Below are positions 47,805 through 53,998 of a stretch of 64,000 nucleotides of DNA, piece by piece. A program made the position numbers and the translations under genes. The stretch comes from Falsirhodobacter halotolerans (GTDB lineage Bacteria; Pseudomonadota; Alphaproteobacteria; Rhodobacterales; Rhodobacteraceae). The notes below the pieces were generated by a model. The model ran no database searches. It was not told the DNA's origin and saw only the letters and a program-made list of their open reading frames with translations. The stretch lies in the NCBI RefSeq assembly GCF_022899245.1, contig NZ_JALJAZ010000001.1:2019001-2083000 (forward strand), written 5' to 3'. Each line of letters opens with the position of its first letter. Position 1 is the first letter of the stretch.

Positions 47805-49610
47805 TCATTCGCCGACCGAGGCCATCTGGTCGCCCCGCGTGTCGTCTTGATCGCGCCGTTCGCCTTCGGGCGCAACCGGGCGCAGGCCCATCAGGGGGGC
47901 CACACGGCGGATAACCTCCGCCGCGACGGGCACGGCCGTCCACCCGGCGGACCGGCGCGGCTGGGACAGGGTATTGTCGGACGGTTCGTCCAGCGTGACG
48001 ATCAACACGTATTGCGGCGCGTCCGTGGGGAAAATGGACGCGAAGGTGTTCACCACACGATCGTTGTAATAGCCGCCGCGCGGGTTCGGCTTGTCCGCCG
48101 TTCCGGTCTTGCCGCCCACCGCATAGCCCGGAATGCGGGCATAGCTGGCGGTGCCCAGCGTCACCACTTCGCGCAGCATCTGCAGCGAATCGCGGGCGGT
48201 GCTCTCGCTCATCACCCGTTCGCCCACGGCGGGGCCGTCACGGCGCAAAAGCGTGGGCGTCACGCGGATGCCGCCGTTGGCAATGGCGGCATAGGCGGTG
48301 GCCAGGTTCATCGGGCTGGCCGCGATCCCGTGGCCATAGCTGGTGGTGATCGTCACGATCTCGGGCCAGCGGACGGGCACGATGGGCCGCGCGCCCGGCG
48401 CCTCCACCAATTCGATGGGCGACGGGTCGAACAGGCCCAGACGTCGCATGAAGGTCTTCTGCCGCTCGGCCCCCACCTCCAGCGCGATGCGCGCCGTGCC
48501 GACGTTGGAGGAATGCTGGATCACCTCGGACACGGTCTGGATGCCGTAGTTCTTGTTCTGGAATTCGCGGATGCGGTGCTTGCCCCAGATCAGCGGTGCG
48601 TTGCCGTCGATGATCGTGTCCTTGCTGACCAGACCCAGTTCGATGGCGTTCGCGGCGGTGAATATCTTGAAGGTGGAGCCCAGCTCGTACACGCCCTGCA
48701 CCGCGCGATTGAACAGCGGGCTGTCGCCCGGATCGCCGGTCAGCACCGGGGCAGGCCGGTCGTTCGGATCGAAATCGGGCAAGGAGACCAGCGACACGAT
48801 CTCGCCCGTGTGGACGTTCATCAGGATGCCGGCCGCCCCCTTGGCGTTCATCATCCGCATCCCGGCGTCCAGCACGCTGGTCATCGCCTGCTGCACCGTC
48901 ACGTCGATCGACAGTTGCAAGGGTTCGGTATGGGCCGGATCGCGCAGGCGGTCGTCCAGCGCGCGTTCGATCCCCGCCGTGCCGATCACCTCGGCCGAGG
49001 AGACGCCTTCGGCCCCGAAGGTCGATCCGCCCAGGATGTGCGAGGCCAGATGCCCGTTGGGATAAAGCCGCATCTGGCGCGCACCGAACAGCAGGCCCGG
49101 ATCGCCGATGTCATGCACCGCCTGCATCTGTTCGGGCGACAGCTTGCGCCGGATCCACATGAACTTCCGCCCGTCGGTGAAACGGGCGCGCAGGTCGGCC
49201 TCGTTCATGTCGGGAAAGAGTTCGGCCAACTGGCGCGCCACGCGGGCCGGGTCGATCATGTCCTGCGGGTGGGCATAGAGGGCATAGGTCGACAGGTTCG
49301 TCGCCAGCACCCGCCCCTCGCGGTCGGTGATGTCGGCGCGATTGGCCGAAATCTCGGACCCCGGAAGGGCCAGGCGCGGCTCGGTCGGTTCGGTGGAGGC
49401 AAGGCTGCCCATCCGCACCCCGATCACGGTGAACACCATAAAGAACGCAAGGCCCATGAACAAAAGCCGCCCTTCGGCGCGCGTGCGGGCCTTGTCGCGC
49501 TGCGATTCGTGCCGCAGGCGCAGGTTCTCCCGTTCGATCGTGTCGGGGTTTTCGCCGCGCTGGCGGGCCTGAAGAATACGGGCCAAGGGGCGGAGGGGCA
49601 CTCGGATCAT
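47805..49610 (-). CDS. ftsI: Peptidoglycan transpeptidase FtsI (PBP3)
   Basis: 601 residues. One N-terminal membrane helix (LLFMGLAFFMVFTVIGVRMG, about 49-68), PBP dimerisation domain, then transpeptidase with S312-T-F-K315 (GSTFKIFTAA), S367-S-N (HSSNVGTARI) and K501-T-G-T. Septal cross-linking enzyme, target of beta-lactams. The ATG at 49610 overlaps the ftsL stop. Confidence 0.96.
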   Translation of the reverse strand: MIRVPLRPLARILQARQRGENPDTIERENLRLRHESQRDKARTRAEGRLLFMGLAFFMVFTVIGVRMGSLASTEPTEPRLALPGSEISANRADITDREGRVLATNLSTYALYAHPQDMIDPARVARQLAELFPDMNEADLRARFTDGRKFMWIRRKLSPEQMQAVHDIGDPGLLFGARQMRLYPNGHLASHILGGSTFGAEGVSSAEVIGTAGIERALDDRLRDPAHTEPLQLSIDVTVQQAMTSVLDAGMRMMNAKGAAGILMNVHTGEIVSLVSLPDFDPNDRPAPVLTGDPGDSPLFNRAVQGVYELGSTFKIFTAANAIELGLVSKDTIIDGNAPLIWGKHRIREFQNKNYGIQTVSEVIQHSSNVGTARIALEVGAERQKTFMRRLGLFDPSPIELVEAPGARPIVPVRWPEIVTITTSYGHGIAASPMNLATAYAAIANGGIRVTPTLLRRDGPAVGERVMSESTARDSLQMLREVVTLGTASYARIPGYAVGGKTGTADKPNPRGGYYNDRVVNTFASIFPTDAPQYVLIVTLDEPSDNTLSQPRRSAGWTAVPVAAEVIRRVAPLMGLRPVAPEGERRDQDDTRGDQMASVGE

Positions 49611-49951
49611 GGGATCAACTCGTCCTGGGCGGCGTTGGGGTCGATGGTGAGCCCGAACAACGGTTCGGGCGGATAGGTGACTTGCTGCGGGGTGCCGAAC
49701 TGTTCGGCCTGAAACGGCAGAAGCTGCAGCCGGTCGAAGTTCGCGTTCACCAACTGCTGCAACCGTTCGGGGCGGTTCTGATACGCCCATTCCGCCTTCT
49801 GGATGTCCAGCGTGGCGCGCAGGTTCGCGATCTGGCGGTTCAGGCCCGACACGTTCTTCAGAAGTTCCTGCGTGGCGTAATTCTCGCGATACGCCCAGAA
49901 AGCGGCGACCAGAACGGCCAGAAACGAGGCGATGTAGATCAGCGGCCGCAT
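49607..49951 (-). CDS. ftsL: Cell division protein FtsL
   Basis: 114 residues: membrane helix LIYIASFLAVLVAAFWAYRE at the N-terminus, then a periplasmic coiled coil (NVSGLNRQIANLRATLDIQK). Size, topology and the position between rsmH and ftsI identify FtsL, which scaffolds FtsQBLWI. One-base overlap with rsmH. Confidence 0.9.
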   Translation of the reverse strand: MRPLIYIASFLAVLVAAFWAYRENYATQELLKNVSGLNRQIANLRATLDIQKAEWAYQNRPERLQQLVNANFDRLQLLPFQAEQFGTPQQVTYPPEPLFGLTIDPNAAQDELIP

Positions 49952-50925
49952 CAGCGCCCGCCCTTGGTGGGCAGGCGCGGCACGGCCAGCGCATCGGGAT
50001 CGACCGTGCCCGCGGGCGCGTCGGTGCGCCGCGCCACGCGCAGCTTGGCCGACCGTGACCGGGGGTTCAGCGCCAGTTCCTCGTCATCGGGGCCGACCGC
50101 GCGCTTGGTCACCAGCGTGAAGCGCGGGGCGTCCACCACCTGCGCGGGGGCATAGCGGCTGCCGCCGCCTTCGGTCTTCGCGCGGGACTGCATGAACCGC
50201 TTGACGATCCGATCCTCCAGCGAATGGAAGGTGACGACGGCCAGCTGCCCATCCGGGGCCAGCGCGCGTTCCGCCGCCTCCAACCCTTGCACAAGCTGAG
50301 AGAACTCGGCGTTCACGGCGATGCGGAGGGCCTGAAAGCTGCGGGTGGCGGGATGGCTCTGCCCCGGCTTCGGACGCGGCAGGCAGGCGGCGACAATCTC
50401 GGCCAGGGCCAGCGTGGTGCGGATCGGCGCGGTCTTGCGGGCGCGCACGATCGCCCCCGCGATGCGGCGCGAGGCACGCTCTTCGCCGTAATGATACAGG
50501 ATGTCGGCCAGCGCCGCATCGTCCAGCGTGTTCACCAGATCGGCGGCGGAGGGGCCGTCCGCCCCCATCCGCATGTCCAAGGGCCCGTCGCGCAGGAAGG
50601 AAAACCCGCGTTCGGCCATGTCCAGCTGCATCGAGGATACGCCCAGATCCAGCACGACACCGTCCAGAGGCCGCCCCGCATGACGGTCGAGCTCGGAGAA
50701 GGTCCCCTGCACCAGCGTCAGACGGTCGCCCCAATCCTGCCGGGCGGCCATCTCCACCGCCAAGGGATCGCGATCGACGCCGATGACGTGATCGGCGCCC
50801 GCATCCAGCAGACCGCGCGCGTATCCGCCCGCGCCGAACGTGCCGTCCAACCAGACGCCGCGCACCGGGGCCACCGCCTCAAGCAGCGGTTTCAGCAGGA
50901 CGGGAATATGGGGGGTGGCCTCCAT
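49951..50925 (-). CDS. rsmH: 16S rRNA (cytosine-1402-N4)-methyltransferase
   Basis: 324 residues, MraW family: [23 protein letters not shown]-binding [38 protein letters not shown], and [13 protein letters not shown] near the C-terminus. It methylates C1402 of 16S rRNA. It starts four bases after the mraZ stop. Confidence 0.95.
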   Translation of the reverse strand: MEATPHIPVLLKPLLEAVAPVRGVWLDGTFGAGGYARGLLDAGADHVIGVDRDPLAVEMAARQDWGDRLTLVQGTFSELDRHAGRPLDGVVLDLGVSSMQLDMAERGFSFLRDGPLDMRMGADGPSAADLVNTLDDAALADILYHYGEERASRRIAGAIVRARKTAPIRTTLALAEIVAACLPRPKPGQSHPATRSFQALRIAVNAEFSQLVQGLEAAERALAPDGQLAVVTFHSLEDRIVKRFMQSRAKTEGGGSRYAPAQVVDAPRFTLVTKRAVGPDDEELALNPRSRSAKLRVARRTDAPAGTVDPDALAVPRLPTKGGR

Positions 50926-50929
50926 CGGA

Positions 50930-51442
50930 TCACTCCTTCGGGGGCAGCAGGGTCAGCATGTCGCGGCCATCGGCCAGCAGGGCCATGTCCTCGGCCTCCT
51001 GGGCCGCCAGATTGGCCTCGAACGCGTCGCGTTTCCAGATCTGGAACGTGTCGAGTGCGCCGGCGAACACCGCCTCCACCGAACCCTTGATCTCATCCGC
51101 CGCCATGCCAAGCTTTTCCCGCACCCGGGTGGGCAGGACGATGCGGCCATCGTCGTCGATCTCGACCGTGACGGACAGGGTGATGAAGTTCCGCTCCAGC
51201 ACGCGGCGTTCGACGCTGCCGCGCGGCAGGCTGGCGATGGCCTCTTCCAGGCGGGCCATTTCGGCCATGGTGTAGCATTCGACGAATTTGCGACGTTCGT
51301 CGCCATAGACCATGATGAAACGGGTGCGTTGGCCTTCGGCGGGATCGCCCGCGTCCAGAACACGGCGAAAGGCCACGGGGATCAGCGCCCGCGCCTTTGC
51401 GTCAACCTTCTGGTTGAACTCGCCTCTGAACGCCTCTGCCAC
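50930..51442 (-). CDS. mraZ: Transcriptional regulator MraZ
   Basis: 170 residues, two AbrB-like swapped-hairpin repeats: [20 protein letters not shown] at the N-terminus and [20 protein letters not shown] in the second half. MraZ represses or tunes the dcw operon by binding TGGG direct repeats upstream. The start codon is GTG at 51442 with a weak AGGA site, which would keep translation low. The leader has an intrinsic terminator at 51489-51526. Confidence 0.94.
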   Translation of the reverse strand: MAEAFRGEFNQKVDAKARALIPVAFRRVLDAGDPAEGQRTRFIMVYGDERRKFVECYTMAEMARLEEAIASLPRGSVERRVLERNFITLSVTVEIDDDGRIVLPTRVREKLGMAADEIKGSVEAVFAGALDTFQIWKRDAFEANLAAQEAEDMALLADGRDMLTLLPPKE

Positions 51443-51488
51443 GGTCCTGCCGCTTCCTGCTTACGGTCCGGGGGGGATCCCCGAACGT

Positions 51489-51526
51489 AAAAGGCGGATC
51501 GAGCGGCTGCCACTGCCCGATCCGCC
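51489..51526 (-). terminator. Intrinsic terminator in the mraZ leader
   Basis: On the minus strand GGCGGATCG pairs perfectly with CGATCCGCC around a 16-base loop region and is followed by TTTTACG. It lies 47 bases before the mraZ start, so a fraction of transcripts should end here as a short RNA. Confidence 0.78.
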
Positions 51527-51695
51527 GGTCTGTCCCATCGTATTGGGTGTCCAGCTGCGCGCGCCCACCTGGGGGATGTCTGCTCGGCCGCGCGCCGGAT
51601 CTGTTATGTGGACGAGGGTGTGCCTGTATGAAACCTGAAAGGTCTGCGCCTGTCGGGGTCTTAGCGCCCCTGATCACGTGTTCCCTCGTCGTCGT
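51489..51695 (-). ncRNA. UpsM-like small RNA from the dcw leader (5' end approximate)
   Basis: R. sphaeroides makes an abundant sRNA, UpsM, of about 200 nt by termination and processing in the unusually long leader before mraZ. Here the same arrangement is seen: no gene in 51443-52042, a strong intrinsic terminator 47 bases before mraZ, and TGGGA boxes near the expected start of the RNA. A small internal hairpin (ACCT-TTC-AGGT) lies near 51635. The 3' end is well supported by the terminator; the 5' end is set only by analogy. The primary sequence has not been compared with UpsM. Confidence 0.55.
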
Positions 51696-51745
51696 GGGAT
51701 ATGGATGACATGGGATAAGGTGGGACGTAAAGGAAAAAGATGGGA
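51695..51745 (+). promoter_or_regulatory. TGGGA box cluster, putative MraZ operator
   Basis: TGGGA occurs at 51695, 51711, 51721 and 51741. The 51711/51721 pair fits TGGGN-N5-TGGGN exactly, and 51741 is two further 10-base steps away, so three boxes lie on one helix face. MraZ in E. coli binds TGGGN-N5-TGGGN repeats before mraZ. Here they read on the strand opposite to mraZ, about 250-300 bases upstream of its start. Confidence 0.45.
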
Positions 51746-52042
51746 GCGCGGCCCGGGCATCGGCGCATCTTCGCGCGCCTTGATCTTGCGCCCCTGCGGA
51801 ATACGCCGTGGCCGCCGCACATATATCGAAATGCGGGCAATCAACCCCACCATATGTAGTATCCCACCGCATCCCGATGCGTTTGATTCAAACCCGACAG
51901 AACCCTGAGGATATCCCTACTCCGCCGATCCTTGCGGCACATCTGCAACAGATCGGCCGGGTCTCAGGCGAATCGCGGGACCGTGAAGCGGGCGTGATCC
52001 GGGCGGTTTCCCAGATCATCCCGTCTTTCCCACCTTGTCCCG
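51746..52042. other. Non-coding remainder of the dcw upstream region
   Basis: About 300 bases between the TGGGA cluster and the end of the apbC gene. No convincing gene in either direction. On the minus strand a TGGGA (51866-51862) and a TGGGG (51849-51845) resemble further MraZ-type boxes. No sigma-70 promoter with good spacing was found. Confidence 0.5.
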
Positions 52043-53095
52043 TCAGGCAAGGTCGCGGGCGACCAGAGCGGCGGCCAGATCGGCATAGGCGCGGGCGATC
52101 TCGCCCTCCCCCGCCGCCACGGGAACGCCCGAATCCCCGGCCAGCCGCACCGACAGGTCCAGCGGCAGCGCGCCCAGAAACGGCAAATCCAGCCGCGCGG
52201 CCTCTGCCTGCACGCCCCCTTGCCCGAAGATATGCGATTCGTGGCCGCAGCACGGGCAGACGAACGAGGACATATTCTCCACCAATCCCAGAACCGGCGT
52301 TCCCAGACGCTTGAACATGTCCAGCGCCTTGCGCGCATCCAGAAGCGCCACGTCCTGCGGGGTGGACACGACGATCGCGCCGGTCAGCTCGGTCTTCTGG
52401 CACAGGGTCAGCTGCACATCGCCCGTCCCCGGCGGCAGGTCGATCAGCAGGATATCCAGCTCCCCCCACTCCACCTGATGCAGAAGCTGCTGCATCGCGC
52501 CCATCAGCATCGGCCCGCGCCAGACGATCGCCTCCGCCTCCGGCACCATCAGGCCCAGCGACATCATCGTGACGCCATGCGCCCGCGGCGGGATGATCGT
52601 CTTGCCGTCGGGGGATCCGGGGCGCTTGGACACGCCCATCATGCGCGGCTGCGAGGGCCCGTAGATGTCGGCGTCCAGCAGGCCGACGCGCCGTCCCTGC
52701 CGCGCCAGCGCCACGGCCAGGTTCGAGGACACGGTGGACTTGCCCACCCCGCCCTTGCCCGACCCCACGACCACGATCCGCGCCACGCCCGGCACCGGCT
52801 GCGGGCCCGCCTGCGGCGTCGGGTGACGCCCGATCTTCAGGCTTGGCGCCGCCTGCGGGGCCACCAGCGCCACCGAGACGGCGGTGACGCCCGGCATCGC
52901 CTCCACCGCCGCCTGCGCGGCGGTGCGCAGCGGCTCCATCACCTGCGCGGCTTCGGCGGACGGGGCCTCGATCACGAATCGCACGGACCCCCCATCGACC
53001 CCAAGCGCGCGGATCATGTCGCGCGACCGCAACGTGCCCCCCGGCACGGCGATCCCATCCAGAACGGCCAGAACGGCCTCGCGGGTAACGGTCAT
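52043..53095 (-). CDS. apbC: Mrp/NBP35-family iron-sulfur carrier ATPase
   Basis: 350 residues. N-terminal DUF59-like domain, then P-loop with deviant Walker A GSGKGGVGKST (111-121), LLDADIYGPSQPRMMG, and the metal-binding CPCC in FVCPCCGHES. Proteins of this family carry and transfer Fe-S clusters in the cytoplasm. AAGGAGG before the ATG at 53095. It is divergent from the DUF1127 gene. Confidence 0.93.
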   Translation of the reverse strand: MTVTREAVLAVLDGIAVPGGTLRSRDMIRALGVDGGSVRFVIEAPSAEAAQVMEPLRTAAQAAVEAMPGVTAVSVALVAPQAAPSLKIGRHPTPQAGPQPVPGVARIVVVGSGKGGVGKSTVSSNLAVALARQGRRVGLLDADIYGPSQPRMMGVSKRPGSPDGKTIIPPRAHGVTMMSLGLMVPEAEAIVWRGPMLMGAMQQLLHQVEWGELDILLIDLPPGTGDVQLTLCQKTELTGAIVVSTPQDVALLDARKALDMFKRLGTPVLGLVENMSSFVCPCCGHESHIFGQGGVQAEAARLDLPFLGALPLDLSVRLAGDSGVPVAAGEGEIARAYADLAAALVARDLA

Positions 53096-53361
53096 GACAG
53101 CCTCCTTGCTTGCCCCACAGGTCGGGCAGATCGCCGCAAAGCACAAGTGCCCACCCCGGATCGTTCGCACGCCGCCCTGAAATCGGGCAAGTCGCCCCGG
53201 AATAGGCATGCAGTCCTGACCTAGCCATGCGGCAAGCGCATGGCGGTATTGCCAAGAACCCGGATTGTGCCGGACGGCGGTTCGCACCAAATTGTCCTCA
53301 ACAGCGCGAACCAAGGAATGGGCCAAGGCCAGCGCGGTTGATAACATGATGTGAGGTCGAG

Positions 53362-53571
53362 ATGGCACAAGCAGTTTATGGCGTTGAAAATGCTGGCGTT
53401 CGCGTTGAAGGCGGGTTCCTGTCCATGATCAAGACCGCGCTGCACCGTCGCGCCGTCTATCGTCAGACGGTGGCCGAGCTGAACGCCCTCTCCACGCGCG
53501 ATCTTGCCGATCTGGGAATGTCCCGGTCGAGCATCCGTGAAGTGGCATTTCAGGCCGCTTATAGTAAGTAA
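53362..53571 (+). CDS. DUF1127 RNA-binding protein (CcaF1-like)
   Basis: 69 residues. The C-terminal DUF1127 domain (YRQTVAELNALSTRDLADLG, then MSRSSIREVAFQAA) is an arginine-rich pair of helices. In R. sphaeroides the DUF1127 protein CcaF1 lies upstream of, and is co-transcribed with, the CcsR sRNAs, binds RNA and influences their maturation; expression there is under stress sigma factors RpoHI/RpoHII. Here the same order is seen: the stop at 53571 is 60 bases before the first CCTCCTCCC hairpin. GAGGTCGAG precedes the ATG. The gene symbol is withheld because orthology was not tested. Confidence 0.85.
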   Translation: MAQAVYGVENAGVRVEGGFLSMIKTALHRRAVYRQTVAELNALSTRDLADLGMSRSSIREVAFQAAYSK

Positions 53572-53630
53572 GGTCTGACGCCGGACATACCGGCACAGGT
53601 TTCGGGGCCACGGCCCCAACGATGTACGGA

Positions 53631-53697
53631 CGGCCCCTCCTCCTCCCTGGGCCGATCGGACCCGCGGCGACCCTCTCCTCCTCCCTGGGGTCGCCGC
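53631..53697 (+). ncRNA. CcsR-like unit 1 (hairpins 1 and 2)
   Basis: Hairpin 1: CGGCCC (53631-53636) with GGGCCG (53649-53654), 12-base loop. Hairpin 2: GCGGCGACCC (53664-53673) with GGGTCGCCGC (53688-53697), a perfect 10-base-pair stem and 14-base loop. The pairing of hairpins into units is inferred from the two-hairpin CcsR architecture. Confidence 0.65.
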
Positions 53698-53708
53698 ACC
53701 AGTTTCGT

Positions 53709-53779
53709 CCCGGCGGCCCCTCCTCCCTGGCCGCTGCGGGCAAAAGGCGATGTCTCTCCCTCCTCCCTGGGGCATCGTC
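53709..53779 (+). ncRNA. CcsR-like unit 2 (hairpins 3 and 4)
   Basis: Hairpin 3: GCGGCC (53713-53718) with GGCCGC (53729-53734), extended by CCCG/CGGG after a bulge. Hairpin 4: GGCGATG (53746-53752) with CATCGTC (53773-53779), including one G-U pair. Both loops show CCTCCTCCC. Confidence 0.65.
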
Positions 53780-53788
53780 ACCCTCTTC

Positions 53789-53860
53789 GGTCACCCCTCC
53801 TCCTCCCTGGGTGGCCGCAAGACTGGAACGTTGCCGCTCCTCCTCCCAAGGCGGCGTTCC
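53789..53860 (+). ncRNA. CcsR-like unit 3 (hairpins 5 and 6)
   Basis: Hairpin 5: GGTCACCC (53789-53796) with GGGTGGCC (53809-53816), one G-U pair. Hairpin 6: GGAACGTTGCC (53825-53835) with GGCGGCGTTCC (53850-53860), where two TT/GG positions pair as G-U, showing that pairing is kept despite sequence change. Confidence 0.65.
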
Positions 53861-53868
53861 ACAGGCTC

Positions 53869-53953
53869 CGCGGCTCCCCCTCCTCCCTTGGGGTCGCGTG
53901 ACGCGAAAAAGACGGCGACGCCCCTCCTCCTCCCTGGGCGTCGCCGTTTTTTT
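53869..53953 (+). ncRNA. CcsR-like unit 4 (hairpins 7 and 8)
   Basis: Hairpin 7: CGCGGCTCC (53869-53877) with GGGGTCGCG (53890-53898), two G-U pairs. Hairpin 8: ACGGCGACGCCC (53912-53923) with GGGCGTCGCCGT (53936-53947), 12 perfect pairs, then a run of seven T. Hairpin 8 thus doubles as the terminator of the locus. Confidence 0.65.
53912..53953 (+). terminator. Rho-independent terminator of the DUF1127-sRNA locus
   Basis: Twelve-base-pair stem (53912-53923 with 53936-53947) and T7 tract (53947-53953). It stands 46 bases before the 3' end of convergent uvrD. Confidence 0.9.
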
Positions 53954-53998
53954 ATGTCCGAATGTCAGGTTTTCGAGCGGCCGAAGGCGCAGCCCGGA

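Larger units (their letters stand above)
53614..53953 (+). ncRNA. Array of eight CCUCCUCCC-loop hairpins (CcsR/cuckoo-type sRNA cluster)
   Basis: Eight stem-loops follow the DUF1127 gene, each with the 9-mer CCTCCTCCC in its loop, starting at 53639, 53677, 53719, 53759, 53799, 53839, 53879 and 53926 (steps of 38, 42, 40, 40, 40, 40 and 47). Stem sequences differ from one hairpin to the next but every one is self-complementary, so structure and loop are conserved, not the stems. Stems run from about 6 to 12 base pairs. A plain GC hairpin GGGGCC-AC-GGCCCC (53614-53627) precedes them. The loop motif is complementary to Shine-Dalgarno GGGAGGAGG. The cluster resembles the four two-hairpin CcsR RNAs of R. 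sphaeroides. Confidence 0.88.

Noticed and set aside
51678-51908. Possible small gene in the dcw upstream region
   Set aside because: The 76-residue product has no ribosome site, no plausible domain and crosses the TGGGA boxes. The region is better read as regulatory.
53240-53361. Heat-shock sigma (RpoH) promoter for the DUF1127 gene
   Set aside because: Expected from the R. sphaeroides counterpart, but no CTTG-N17-CxTAT type sequence with correct spacing was found. TTGTGC-N17-CAAATT exists but is weak, so no promoter is annotated.
53639-53934. Regularly spaced short repeats resembling a CRISPR array
   Set aside because: The conserved unit is only nine bases, spacing varies from 38 to 47, and the sequence around each unit is self-complementary. 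There are no cas genes. The hairpin sRNA reading explains every feature.
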